Made by a program: the position numbers and the translations under genes
NCBI GenBank assembly: GCA_016208305.1
Contig: JACQYI010000060.1
Coordinates: forward strand, 1 to 64,000
Origin: Oscillatoriophycideae cyanobacterium NC_groundwater_1537_Pr4_S-0.65um_50_18
GTDB lineage: Bacteria > Cyanobacteriota > Cyanobacteriia > Elainellales > Elainellaceae
Length of the DNA stretch: 64,000 bases
Reading direction: 5' to 3'
The notes under the pieces: model-generated
Seen by the model: only the letters and a program-made list of their open reading frames with translations
The model's database searches: none
Told to the model about the DNA's origin: nothing
Shown: piece by piece, positions 35,651 through 44,043 of the stretch
How the letters are laid out: every line of letters begins with the position of its first letter
How positions within the stretch are numbered: the first letter of the stretch is position 1

Positions 35651-35737
35651 AGCTAACAGCCCAGATGGAGCGGACTTTCAAGGCTTGTCGTATAGTGTTG
35701 TAGCGTACCTTCGAGCCGCTCATCTGGAACGTTAAGT
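35651..35737 (+). other. attC-like site after LysE gene
   Basis: The 87-bp imperfect palindrome has end boxes AGCTAAC and GTTAAGT, 3-nt spacers, and arms CCAGATGGAGCGG and CCGCTCATCTGG, which pair except for one extra G in the first arm. An unpaired base in the 5' arm is the orientation mark of attC, and it agrees with the rightward gene. The remaining 256 bp to the GST gene hold nothing I recognise. Confidence 0.7.
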
Positions 35738-35993
35738 GTAAGATCGCTCACTCCACAAATTAACTTACTGCCAAACAAACTTCATTGCTCTCCTTTAATC
35801 ATTACTTGGGGTGAAAAGCGATGATCTTTGCAGTTGGCATTTAACACCAAAGGTGATGCTAATGTCACAACACAAAAAGTCTACGGCTGGTGCTAAGGAA
35901 AGTATAGATTGTTGATTCACTGCCAAACTGCGATCGCGGTATAGCTTGGTGGAATTGCATGAGGCGATCGCTTCCAACGATACTATAGATGAA

Positions 35994-36626
35994 TCACTGG
36001 GGACTGCGACCAATACTGGCAAGCGCAGCCGCAATTCGCATCGGTGCTTTGGGTCGCTTATACATTCGTTCCATATAGTCCACCAAAGTGGGAAACGTGG
36101 CGAGTAGCTGAATCTCGTTCGCCCAATCCAGCGTGTAGGCAAGCACAAAGTCAGCGATCGTGACCTGCTCCCCAACCACAAACTGCCGACCCGACAGGTG
36201 GTTCTCTAAAACGGCAGCCATATTCGTGAAATCTTGTCGAGCCAACGGGATGTCGGCAGGCAATCTCGACGCTTCTGGATACAAAGAGGTGTGACGAGCA
36301 ATCCGCCACAATGGTTGTTCCAACTCCGTTGTAGCAAACAGCAGCCAGCGATACATCTGTGCCCGCAGAGGCAAATTTTTAGGGATAAAGTGGTGGTCTG
36401 GATACTTCTCAGCGAGATATAGGGCGATCGCCACCGATTCAGTAATGATGTGTTCACCATCAACGAGTACTGGAAGTTTGCCAGTGGGATTGATGGCGAG
36501 GAAGGCGGGTGTGCGGTGTTCACCTGCCCGTAGGTTGACAGTGATAGCTTCAAATTCCACCCCCAGTTCTTGGAGCACCCAGCGAACACGAATGGATCGA
36601 GTGGGAGCAAATTCATAGAGCTTCAT
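35994..36626 (-). CDS. Glutathione S-transferase family protein
   Basis: A 210-residue soluble GST. The N-terminal thioredoxin-like domain (1-78) begins MKLYEFAPTRSIRVRWVLQE with the candidate catalytic Ser in TRSIR, the cis-Pro loop in GKLPVLVDG, and the glutathione-binding ESVAIALYLAEKY. The helical C-terminal domain (about 85-200) includes the conserved VTIADFVLAYTLDW. It probably conjugates or reduces electrophilic compounds; the substrate is unknown. No attC-like site is seen beside it. Confidence 0.85.
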   Translation of the reverse strand: MKLYEFAPTRSIRVRWVLQELGVEFEAITVNLRAGEHRTPAFLAINPTGKLPVLVDGEHIITESVAIALYLAEKYPDHHFIPKNLPLRAQMYRWLLFATTELEQPLWRIARHTSLYPEASRLPADIPLARQDFTNMAAVLENHLSGRQFVVGEQVTIADFVLAYTLDWANEIQLLATFPTLVDYMERMYKRPKAPMRIAAALASIGRSPQ

Positions 36627-36845
36627 AAGTCAGCCTCAATTTCCTGTCGATACTCTCAGCATTCTCTCCCATGTACACGACGAAAAAACAGAATGACCAG
36701 GATTGCTCCAATCAGAATCGGTTCGATGGGTTGTTCGTGCAGGCAGACGGGTGAATGAACATTGGCTACAGAGGGGAATTCTATCTCATAATGCCCAATG
36801 CTCCATTGTATTTTCGATAAGCCTATCAACGGATGATTGGTCAAA

Positions 36846-37490
36846 ATGTTTGATAGTTCTCCTGAATTACCTGAAGGCTTTAGAATCCGTCGATTGCAAT
36901 TGAACGATCGCGATCGCTTACGTCTCTACATGATGCCGAATGATCCTCGTCATGTATTGGCTCTTGTACCCATTAAAACAATGATCATTCTCTACAAAAT
37001 TGGGCATGGCGTTGTTCTTGCAATCGTTCCTTGGATTGCGCTCTATTTCGTGACGATGCTTATGGTGATCAGCAGCTTATCAATTAGCTGGTTGTGGATA
37101 GGAATGAGCTGGTTTCTCCTGTTAGGAATTTGTGTGATAGCTGCCTTCACAATGCGTGAAGATTGGCTTCAGTCTTGTTGGGTTGTTGAGCAGCAAGAAC
37201 GGTTTGTTGCCTACGGTGTGTTACGACCGTACGGTAGTTACTCAGTACTGGAATGGCTTCAGGTACATCCAAAATGGGCACGCAAGATTGGTTCAACATT
37301 GGTTAAAACGATGCTTCGTGAAGCTCCTAAGCCTGTTTATGTTAACAGTGCGATTCGTGCTGTGAAATTTTATACTCGTCTGGGTTTTCACAGGGTTCGC
37401 TTCAAAGAATTGTTGCCTGATGCCCAACAGCATTTTAGGTCGAGAGGAGTTGCAACCTTATTGATTTATGAGGATGTTCAAGATAGTTGA
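36846..37490 (+). CDS. GNAT-like acetyltransferase with membrane insert
   Basis: About 214 residues from the ATG at 36846. Two hydrophobic segments (about residues 41-72 and 80-103) interrupt an acetyltransferase-like protein. The C-terminal half has GNAT features: VLEWLQVHPKWARKIGSTLV (acetyl-CoA loop region) and VKFYTRLGFHRV. Membrane-inserted GNAT proteins of this form are known in cyanobacteria but poorly studied. The acetyl-CoA loop is not canonical (usual form RxxGxG/A), so activity is uncertain. Confidence 0.65.
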   Translation: MFDSSPELPEGFRIRRLQLNDRDRLRLYMMPNDPRHVLALVPIKTMIILYKIGHGVVLAIVPWIALYFVTMLMVISSLSISWLWIGMSWFLLLGICVIAAFTMREDWLQSCWVVEQQERFVAYGVLRPYGSYSVLEWLQVHPKWARKIGSTLVKTMLREAPKPVYVNSAIRAVKFYTRLGFHRVRFKELLPDAQQHFRSRGVATLLIYEDVQDS

Positions 37491-37588
37491 TATTTCTTCT
37501 GTGCTTCCTGATGGATGTCAGATTCATCGATTGCAAACGCTTTTTATTGGCATTTAAATTACAGATTCACCTAATACCAGTACATCTT

Positions 37589-38294
37589 ATGCCAGCCTTC
37601 AATTACCAACAATTTCAGTGTCTTCGACAAATTTCGCTACCGCTTAGAAACGCGATGGGGCAGGAGGAGCAATTTTATCAGTTCCGTATGACCCCTGATT
37701 GGCAATACTTGATCACAGTGAGTTATCTCACGGTGAATGGGAAGCGATCGCTTCCTGAAATAATGCGATTTTGGAACTGGCGAACAGGAGAGGTTGAACA
37801 AACGGTAGAGCTTCAGACTCCGTTTCTTTACTCAGAACTCATGACACCAGATGGGCAATATTCCATTAACAAGGCAGCGCAGAATCAGTCGATGTGTGGA
37901 GCCTTCAAACTGGAGAAACCGTGCGTCAATTCGGTGGACATCAAGGCATGGTCGCACGTTTAGCTGTAAGCCAGGACGGAAAAACGATCGCCACAGGTGG
38001 ATGGGACAAAAGTAATCCTACCAAGGCATCCCAGTAGACGAACCAGGTTCGATCACTGCCAGCGATCGGAGCATCATGCTGTGGGATTGGCAGAACGGTA
38101 AATTGTTTCGTAGTATTGAAACGAACGGTGGTCTCATTGTTGTTCTCCGTTTTCTGAATGAACAATGGTTGTTAAGTGTGCACAACGATCGCCATTGGGA
38201 AGTATGGGACTGGCAGAACGGTAACCTAGTCAGAACATTAACTGGAATTCCTACTAATAAATTTGGACTTTTCTACCAGTCATCTTCGAGATAA
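37589..38294 (+). pseudogene. Decayed WD40-repeat protein gene
   Basis: Parts of a WD40 beta-propeller appear in three frames. Frame 1 from 37589 gives MPAFNYQQFQCLRQISLPL and IMRFWNWRTGEVEQTV. A shift near 37,885 leads to DVWSLQTGETVRQFGGHQG and ATGGWDKS, ending in TAG near 38,036. A third frame gives SDRSIMLWDWQNGKLFRSI and EVWDWQNGNLVRTL. The frame then overlaps the end of the Lrp-type gene. At least two shifts and a truncated end show it is not functional. Confidence 0.75.
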
Positions 38295-38749
38295 CTGGGT
38301 AGCTCAAAAGAACGAGAATAATTAAAGATTAAAGCAGTTTCAATGCGAGTAACTTCTGGTCGGCTTGTGAACGTATCAAGCGCTAAATCTCGAAGATGTT
38401 GAGTGTCTCGAACTGCTACATGCACGAGGAAGTCATACCGCCCAGCAATTAAGTAAGCAGCAACAACTTCTGGAATCTGCAACACCTCTGCATGAAACTT
38501 CGTAACAACCTCTCGCTTATGCTTAGACAGTTCAATGAAATACATTGCTTGTAGCCCTATACCCAGTGCTTTGGCTTCCACATCTGCATGAAAGCCCTTG
38601 ATAATTCCAGATTGAGAGAGCCGCCGCATTCTCTCAAGGCAAGTTGATGGTGCTAATTCTACCTGAGCCGCTAGCTCTTTGTTTGAGATCCGTCCATTAT
38701 TCTGTAGCAACTGCACAATTCTGCGATCGATTCGGTCTAAGTCACTCAT
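38273..38749 (-). CDS. Lrp/AsnC-family transcriptional regulator
   Basis: A 158-residue regulator. The N-terminal helix-turn-helix spans about residues 5-60 (LDRIDRRIVQLLQNNGRISN, then LAPSTCLERMRRL). The C-terminal RAM domain (about 70-145) has the alpha-beta sandwich that binds an amino acid or other small effector and forms octamers. It is transcribed away from the PhyH-type oxygenase gene, with about 95 bp between them, so it may control that gene and itself. Confidence 0.9.
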   Translation of the reverse strand: MSDLDRIDRRIVQLLQNNGRISNKELAAQVELAPSTCLERMRRLSQSGIIKGFHADVEAKALGIGLQAMYFIELSKHKREVVTKFHAEVLQIPEVVAAYLIAGRYDFLVHVAVRDTQHLRDLALDTFTSRPEVTRIETALIFNYSRSFELPSYLEDDW

Positions 38750-38844
38750 CTTTCCACTATTCCGAATATAATTCGATATTCTACTTTTTCAAGAGAACAA
38801 TGTTATTTAAATAATAGAAATCTTGAAACTATAAGCGGTTGACT

Positions 38845-39768
38845 GTGAGTAAAACCATATCAATTCAGCAAAACAAATTATCTGCTCTGACCCAAGTAGA
38901 GTTCAATCATTTTCAAAACGCTGGCTTTCTTGTCATTGAAAACTTGCTAGAATCAACAGCCGTTAATTCTTTGCGCGATCGCTTTGATCCCTTGTTTCGT
39001 GGAGAGTTTGAAACAGGAATTTATCCAGATGAGTGGTATTGGCGTGAGGGGATGAGCCTCCCAAATGTAACCCGCCACATGGCGAATGCGTGGAAGAGTG
39101 ACCTGACGATCGCAAACTTAGTTCTCTCTCGTGAGATTGCTCGTGTAGGTGCGCTATTGATGGGCTGGGATGGAACGAGATTGGGGCAAGATACGATTTG
39201 GATGAAGCCGCCTCAAACCAAAGCGATCGCCCTGCATCAAGACAGTTCCTTTATGGATTTTCTAGTTCCTCAAGAAACGATTACCTGTTGGATTACATTG
39301 GATGATACTCAGGCAGATGCAGGCACAATCGAGTATGTTCCAGGCTCCCATCAATGGCAACTAACGACTCGCCCCGTTGATTTTCATACACCAGAAGGTG
39401 GATACCAAGCTAAAATGCTGTCTGCTGCTGCCTCAGCAGGCATTCATCATCCGCAGAGTATTCCAATTGAAGTTCCAGCAGGAAGCTGTGTATTTCATCA
39501 CGGACATATTTGGCATGGTTCTGGTGATAATACAACCACGGATGTTCTACGCCGTAGTATTGGAATTCATCTGCTCCTCTCTCAAGTCTGTTTTCATTCT
39601 TCTGGTGGGGGTTACATTTATGGTCGTTATCAACGAGTAGGAGATAACTTGCTCGATGAAAGTTTTTTTCCGATTTTGTGGCAACGGAATGGATATCGTA
39701 CACCTTATCTTGAACACTACTGCCAATCAGGAAAACGAAATTACCTCGCAACTACACCCTCCATTTAA
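38845..39768 (+). CDS. Phytanoyl-CoA dioxygenase (PhyH) family oxygenase
   Basis: A 307-residue Fe(II)/2-oxoglutarate oxygenase, starting at GTG 38845 (a TTG lies at 38839). The metal-binding triad is visible: H and D in ALHQDSSFMDF, and the distal H in WHGSGDNTT, with Arg in VLRRSIGIHL to bind 2-oxoglutarate. CWITLDDTQADAGTIEYVPG is the typical PhyH centre. Such enzymes hydroxylate amino acids, lipids or secondary metabolites. The Lrp-type neighbour hints at an amino-acid-related substrate, but this is inference. Confidence 0.85.
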   Translation: MSKTISIQQNKLSALTQVEFNHFQNAGFLVIENLLESTAVNSLRDRFDPLFRGEFETGIYPDEWYWREGMSLPNVTRHMANAWKSDLTIANLVLSREIARVGALLMGWDGTRLGQDTIWMKPPQTKAIALHQDSSFMDFLVPQETITCWITLDDTQADAGTIEYVPGSHQWQLTTRPVDFHTPEGGYQAKMLSAAASAGIHHPQSIPIEVPAGSCVFHHGHIWHGSGDNTTTDVLRRSIGIHLLLSQVCFHSSGGGYIYGRYQRVGDNLLDESFFPILWQRNGYRTPYLEHYCQSGKRNYLATTPSI

Positions 39769-39845
39769 ATGAGTCCTGTGGGTAGCGAAGCTACGCTGGA
39801 GTGCATCGTATCGTTTAGCTAATACTTCAACAACTTGTCAGGTAT

Positions 39846-40283
39846 ATGAATATTGAGATTACACAAGCCCCCAGAATCGAAGATGCAAAAGCTCTGGAGC
39901 AAGCAATGAGAAACTTTGAAGTGTCAGTCTTTCCTGGGCTACCAGACGAATCAGAGGATATTCGCTTTTATGGGTTTGCTAAACAGGAGAGTGGTCAGAT
40001 CATTGGCGGCATCAAAGCCTGTATTTTTTGGAATGGGATAGAAGTTGAATTACTGTGGGTCGATTCAGAATACCGACGACGTGGCATTGCCTCCCGTTTG
40101 ATCACTGAGGCAGAAAAGATGGCTATTCAGCATGGTGCCGTGGTGAGCTACCTAAAGACAGTGATGGCACGAGAGTTTTATGAACGCATGGGTTACTCCG
40201 TGTATGGGGTGCTGGAGGATCGCCCTATCGGGAGTGTACTCTATCACATGAAAAAAAAGCTGGTTTCAGTATCCAACCCGTAA
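39846..40283 (+). CDS. GNAT-family N-acetyltransferase
   Basis: A 145-residue acetyltransferase. The acetyl-CoA loop is canonical: VDSEYRRRGIASRLITEAEK, following a beta strand IEVELLWV. The later KTVMAREFYERMGYSVYG is the usual fourth motif of the family. The substrate is unknown. It stands alone, 77 bp after the oxygenase gene. The 190 bp following hold no other recognisable feature. Confidence 0.85.
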   Translation: MNIEITQAPRIEDAKALEQAMRNFEVSVFPGLPDESEDIRFYGFAKQESGQIIGGIKACIFWNGIEVELLWVDSEYRRRGIASRLITEAEKMAIQHGAVVSYLKTVMAREFYERMGYSVYGVLEDRPIGSVLYHMKKKLVSVSNP

Positions 40284-40470
40284 ATTTTACACAACCCGCT
40301 TCCTTAAAACAGTCAGAAGCAATTGCCCCTCATCCTACCCCCATCACAAATCTCTTTGCCTACTTGTCGATCGCAGTCACCCGTTGCAGATAACCTCAAA
40401 CCTCATCAATCATCTTTTGGCAGTCGATATGCGTTGAAGTTATTCACTTGCTTGAAAGGTAGATACATCT

Positions 40471-40941
40471 TTACTTTTCAGAGAAGTCTATGATTTCAGC
40501 ATTGGTGACTCTCATGATCTCATTTGGAGTAATTCGCAAGACCGCTTCTGCTGCGCCGCCTCCTGCGTATACCTCTGGTTGACTGAGAACAAATTTCTCT
40601 ACGAGAGTTCGTAGTTGTGTTTTGTGTCCAAAAGGAGGTACACCGCCTACGCTAAAGCCAGTCAATTCTAATACAGTTGGTGCATCTGCAAGTTTCACTT
40701 TTCTTTTGGCTATCCCTAGATATTCAGCCAGTTGCTTTGTGTCTATCCGGGTTGTGCCGTTAGTAATTACTAAAATGGGATTAGAGTCTGCGAGCAAAAC
40801 TACTGACTTAACAATGCAATCAGTAGAGACTCCCAAGGCTTGGGCAGCAGCTTCCACAGTCGAAGCGTGTTGACTAAGCTGTATTACTTCACCGTGAATG
40901 GTGTTTTCGCGCAGGAAAGTTGAGACAAATTCTGAGTTCAT
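40471..40941 (-). CDS. YbaK/EbsC-type aminoacyl-tRNA deacylase
   Basis: A 156-residue member of the YbaK/ProX editing family, which removes wrong amino acids from tRNAs. Visible features are VSTDCIVKSVVLLADSNPIL with the conserved Lys, then TTRIDTKQLAEYLG, and the glycine-rich loop FSVGGVPPFGH. Free-standing deacylases of this type are common in cassette arrays and in chromosomes. It begins 56 bp after a candidate attC site at 40,997-41,090. Confidence 0.85.
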   Translation of the reverse strand: MNSEFVSTFLRENTIHGEVIQLSQHASTVEAAAQALGVSTDCIVKSVVLLADSNPILVITNGTTRIDTKQLAEYLGIAKRKVKLADAPTVLELTGFSVGGVPPFGHKTQLRTLVEKFVLSQPEVYAGGGAAEAVLRITPNEIMRVTNAEIIDFSEK

Positions 40942-40996
40942 GAGTATGAGAATTTCCTTAACTCGTGTACAAGTTTATTACACCTTGCTCAACTTG

Positions 40997-41090
40997 AGCT
41001 AAAGCAGTCTAGTAGGTCGCTTACAGCAGCGATCGAAAGCCTTTAATTGAAGCTGAGGGCTTTGCTCGCGTCGCAACCGAAGTGTTATAA
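40997..41090 (-). other. attC-like site, degenerate, after arginase-like gene
   Basis: On the minus strand the first box TTATAAC overlaps the arginase-like stop codon, and the last box TTTAGCT differs from GTTAGCT by one base. Between them GCGAGCAAAGCC pairs with GGCTTTCGATCGC with unpaired bases. Span 94 bp. The altered last box makes it a weaker call. Confidence 0.4.
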
Positions 41091-41948
41091 GGCTGCCAGA
41101 AGCGGTAGATTAACCCTGTCAAGCAACTTGACAAGCTCTAAAGTTGCTAAGTTTTTAGACCCAGTAGGAAGGAATTCCAGTACACTACAGCCAACAATAT
41201 CAAAATTGCTTCTTAAGACAACTAATAAATCTGTGAGTCTGTCTATATGTATTCCCCCCGGTGTTGGACAAGCGACGTGCGGGAACTCTTCAGGCTCGAT
41301 TACATCTAAATCAAAATGGATATAGAGCTTATCAGAATCCGCTTTGTTTAGTGCTGAAAATAAATTATCGAAGTTTCCGTCATTAATCGCTTTGGCAGGA
41401 AAAACAGATAATTCTTTTTGCTGAATAAAATTTCTTTCAGGTGGGTCAAACTCTCTTGCTCCAGCAAGAATCACCTGCTCTGGGCATAACGTTGAGAAAG
41501 CCCGATTCACAATGTTTACATCACCTTCACCCAGTAAAACACGCAACGGCATTCCATGAAAATGAGTACTGGGAGATGAATCAGGTGTATTTAAATCTCC
41601 GTGAGCATCCAGCCAGATGACAGTTAAGGTTTGGTCATATCTCTTGTTTAGAAAAGAAATTGGAGCAATTTCAACACCACAATCTCCCCCAATGGTTAAA
41701 ATACGCTCTGGATTATGAGCTTCGATCGCTTTACAAGCATCTGAAAATTGAGAAAAAATCTGGCTATACCCAAGAATATTTTCATCAGTAACTAATGAAT
41801 AAGTTAAAGAAGTAGGAATCTGAGTAAAGGAAACTCTACTGTACAGAAATTCATAAAGAAGTTTAGCACCTTCAAAAAGCTCAAATCTTGCTGAACCTTG
41901 CCATTGCGGAAAGAAGAGATTCAGAGTTTCGCCTGAGAATTCTGACAT
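41085..41948 (-). CDS. Arginase/agmatinase-family ureohydrolase
   Basis: A 287-residue ureohydrolase. Manganese-site motifs are present: GGDCGVEIAP (Cys where His is common in GGDHS), WLDAHGDLNT and HFDLDVIEP. TPGGIHIDRLTDLL is the later conserved region. The Cys variant in the first motif is known in some bacterial members of unknown substrate, so arginase, agmatinase or guanidine-type activity cannot be chosen. The gene starts 10 bp after one attC-like site and its stop lies in the next, giving a one-gene cassette. Confidence 0.8.
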   Translation of the reverse strand: MSEFSGETLNLFFPQWQGSARFELFEGAKLLYEFLYSRVSFTQIPTSLTYSLVTDENILGYSQIFSQFSDACKAIEAHNPERILTIGGDCGVEIAPISFLNKRYDQTLTVIWLDAHGDLNTPDSSPSTHFHGMPLRVLLGEGDVNIVNRAFSTLCPEQVILAGAREFDPPERNFIQQKELSVFPAKAINDGNFDNLFSALNKADSDKLYIHFDLDVIEPEEFPHVACPTPGGIHIDRLTDLLVVLRSNFDIVGCSVLEFLPTGSKNLATLELVKLLDRVNLPLLAAL

Positions 41949-41957
41949 TGATAGCTC

Positions 41958-42106
41958 ACTTAACGCTGGTTACTAATAGACTGACTACTTTTAGGCAAAC
42001 TCTTCACCGATTAATCAAAGTCGTACAACGATCGCGATCGCCCGCCACAAATAAGCTCGAACTTTAATCAATCAACTTTCACGATTGGTGTGCCTAGACG
42101 TTATTA
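41958..42106 (-). other. attC-like site, long form, after VOC gene
   Basis: On the minus strand the boxes are TAATAAC (containing the VOC stop codon) and GTTAAGT. The arms TAGGCA/TGCCTA and GATTGATTAAAGT/ACTTTGATTAATC pair with interruptions. At 149 bp it is longer than the others, and the spacer before the last box is 25-30 nt, so it is a weaker call. The arginase-like gene starts 10 bp later. Confidence 0.4.
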
Positions 42107-42496
42107 GCCGCTCACTGGAGAACAAAGCTCAATTAACGACCCTTCAATAGACCGTACATATGCAACCACTTGCCCCCAAGGCTTAGTGATCGGTTCCTTA
42201 ACGGAAACTGCACCAGCGGCAACTGACTTGGCATAAGCTAATGCCACATCATCGGTAACGAACACCAACTCAACACCAAGAGGTGTAGCATTAGGATCAG
42301 TTTTTTGATAATGCCCATCGAGATTCATTTCACCCATATCATGCGAGGCAAAAGCAAGAACCGTTTCACCCGTATTCAACTCACCATACTGACCAGACTC
42401 ATGCAAAAAGCGCGTTTCAAAGCCAAATGCATCCTTGTAAAAGGTCAATGTATCTGCGACCGATGAGACATAGACAATCGTGTAGCCAAATTTCAT
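42104..42496 (-). CDS. VOC-family (glyoxalase-like) protein
   Basis: A 130-residue protein with two beta-alpha-beta-beta-beta modules of the vicinal oxygen chelate fold: VYVSSVADTLTFYKDAFGFE in the first, and GQVVAYVRSIEGSLIELCSP closing the second. Candidate metal ligands are sparse, so it may be a binding protein (bleomycin-resistance type) rather than a glyoxalase. Its start overlaps the TfoX-like stop by 4 bp, so the two are translationally coupled. Confidence 0.85.
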   Translation of the reverse strand: MKFGYTIVYVSSVADTLTFYKDAFGFETRFLHESGQYGELNTGETVLAFASHDMGEMNLDGHYQKTDPNATPLGVELVFVTDDVALAYAKSVAAGAVSVKEPITKPWGQVVAYVRSIEGSLIELCSPVSG

Positions 42497-42834
42497 GTTT
42501 TTGCCTTTTTGGACTTTGATTTCTTTGTTTCTGGGGCAGGAAGCTCACTTGCTGTTAATTGAACGAGATTCGACATCCACTGACGATCTTCAAGCTGTTC
42601 TCCAATCAGAAAGTATGGCTTGGCACCCGGATAGGGGGATGCCTCTACGATATTATCAATCATGGCTCGCCCACCAGCAGTCGGCTTTATGAACAGTTGA
42701 TTATCACAGACAAGCGCAACAGCTTTCTCATTGTAGTAAATCGCATACTCGCCAAACATTTTTTTGAAAGAGACTTGCCCTGCTTCTTTTATTTGATCAC
42801 AGACGTATTCAACAAAGTTCAAGTCTGAAGCCAT
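42493..42834 (-). CDS. TfoX/Sxy N-terminal domain protein
   Basis: A 113-residue protein beginning MASDLNFVEYVCDQIKEAGQ with the family signature VSFKKMFGEYAIYYNEKAVAL, then LFIKPTAGGR. A longer start at 42846 is possible; GGGAG 6 bp before 42834 favours the shorter form. The C-terminus is Lys/Ser-rich. TfoX-N domains occur in competence regulators but also in many small proteins of unknown role. It overlaps the VOC gene and begins about 55 bp after an attC-like site, a two-gene cassette. Confidence 0.8.
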   Translation of the reverse strand: MASDLNFVEYVCDQIKEAGQVSFKKMFGEYAIYYNEKAVALVCDNQLFIKPTAGGRAMIDNIVEASPYPGAKPYFLIGEQLEDRQWMSNLVQLTASELPAPETKKSKSKKAKT

Positions 42835-42889
42835 ATGTTCTCCCATCCCTTGTCAAGGTTCGGCGAATGTAACTAATGTGTGAAGCGGA

Positions 42890-42976
42890 GGCTAACGTTT
42901 CGGTTAAGCGGTTGCAAATAATTTCCACCCAAACCCCAAGCAACTCTAACAGCCCACTCCAACCGGGTTGTTAGAG
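42890..42976 (-). other. attC-like site after the SpeD-like gene
   Basis: The 87-bp site on the minus strand has boxes CTCTAAC and GTTAGCC, 4-nt spacers on both sides, and arms CGGTTGGAGTG and CGCTTAACCG that pair with unpaired bases. A further perfect 11-bp inverted repeat, CGAATGTAACT/AGTTACATTCG, flanks it on the outside. Confidence 0.6.
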
Positions 42977-42987
42977 TTACATTCGTA

Positions 42988-43352
42988 TTAAACCGAGGCA
43001 CTGACTGTCTCGGTAGATATCGCAAAGTATTTTTGTGTAAAGGCAATTGCTGCTTGCTCATCAAAACCTTTGCAGAGGTATATCACAATTGAGAAAAACT
43101 TAGCACTGCTCCAAAAATAGGCTGAGATACCTGAGTCAATCAATGGAACAAATGCATCGTATCCTGCATTTTTCCTTTACCCACGCCTAAAGTAGGCACA
43201 AAAACAATAGGCTTACTGTACATCCGAAGATTTATAGGCTCGGCAACATTGAGAAGATATGTCTCTAAATTCTTCTTGCTGATATTTATGGTGTAGAAGC
43301 CCTCAGTTAGTAAGCGCTGTCGAAAAGTGTTTAGTGCAAGATTTTTGATCAT
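42988..43352 (-). pseudogene. SAM decarboxylase-like gene with a one-base frameshift
   Basis: Frame 1 from 43352 reads MIKNLALNTFRQRLLTEGFY and runs to a stop at 43,140. In another frame the protein continues NAGYDAFVPLIDSGISAYFW and SIVIYLCKGFDEQAAIAFTQ, to TAA at 42988-42990. One base missing from the run of five T at 43169-43173 (plus strand) explains the break, and the total of 365 nt is one short of 122 codons. The latter part resembles AdoMet decarboxylase, including the Cys in YLCK. A sequencing error in the homopolymer is possible. Confidence 0.6.
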
Positions 43353-43373
43353 TTTTTGTTCCTGGCTTTGCTA

Positions 43374-43958
43374 TTAAAGCTTTGTTGCAACAATAATTCC
43401 ACTTGCCCAATTTAGTTTTGTGATAGTCAAATCGCTTCTATTATCTAATTCTGTCACGAGGGCAGCGACCTTAAGGTCATGGTCTTTTGACCAGTTTGTC
43501 TGTGGCAACATATCATCTATCACATAAAAACCTCCTGGCTTTAGAATACACAACACCTCTTCAAGATGAGTGTATTTTCCTGCCCACGTATCCGCGAAAA
43601 TTAGGTCGAACTTTTGATTGCTTCTACCTAAAGATTCAACAAAGGCCCCAGCATCTTCTACTCGCAAAGTGAGGCGTTGGTCTTGCCCTAAATACTTCTG
43701 AGCAATGGAAACTACTGCGGCATCGTTCTCGACAGAGATAAGCTGCGAGGTTTTATCCATCCCATCGAGTAGCCAAGCTGTAGAGACACCTGTGCCAGTG
43801 CCAAGTTCCAAAAAATTGCCACTAGGTTTACTCGCAGCTAATGTTCTAAGCAATGAGCCTGCTAGCGGTTCAGATACCATTTGAAACCCGATTGCGGCTG
43901 TTTCAGATAAAATTTCGTTGACCGCAGGAGGCACTTTCAAATTTTGTTGCTCGTTCAT
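43374..43958 (-). CDS. Class I SAM-dependent methyltransferase
   Basis: A 194-residue methyltransferase of the O-methyltransferase-like kind. Motif I is FLELGTGTGVSTAWLLDG; the acidic residue after strand 2 is in LISVEND; DLIFADTWAGKY and LKPGGFYVIDDM follow. The substrate is unknown. The SpeD-like gene begins 21 bp downstream, so two SAM-related proteins share one unit, bounded by attC-like sites. The start lies 3 bp after the last box of the upstream candidate site. Confidence 0.85.
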   Translation of the reverse strand: MNEQQNLKVPPAVNEILSETAAIGFQMVSEPLAGSLLRTLAASKPSGNFLELGTGTGVSTAWLLDGMDKTSQLISVENDAAVVSIAQKYLGQDQRLTLRVEDAGAFVESLGRSNQKFDLIFADTWAGKYTHLEEVLCILKPGGFYVIDDMLPQTNWSKDHDLKVAALVTELDNRSDLTITKLNWASGIIVATKL

Positions 43959-43960
43959 TG

Positions 43961-44043
43961 TCTTAACAGAAATTTAAGGTCTACTTATCGTGCATTACGA
44001 TTGTTGGACTGCTGGCAACTCAGAGACCTAAAAAAGTTTTACG
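43961..44043 (-). other. attC-like site, degenerate, after the GST fragment
   Basis: An 83-bp span on the minus strand from GTAAAAC to GTTAAGA. The arms TTTTTTAGGTCT and AGACCTTAAATTT pair with one bulge. The first box is poor and overlaps the GST fragment, but length, position and orientation fit the array. Confidence 0.35.

Noticed and set aside
39785-39810. Small hairpin GTAGCGAAGCTAC after the oxygenase gene.
   Set aside because: Only a 5-bp stem with no T run; could be chance.
40284-40470. GTTATTC near 40,439 considered as half of another attC-like site after YbaK.
   Set aside because: No partner AAC box at a suitable distance and no pairing arms.
42873-43064. Leftward 63-codon frame between the TfoX and SpeD-like genes.
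   Set aside because: It lies across an attC-like palindrome and in the wrong frame of the SpeD-like gene.
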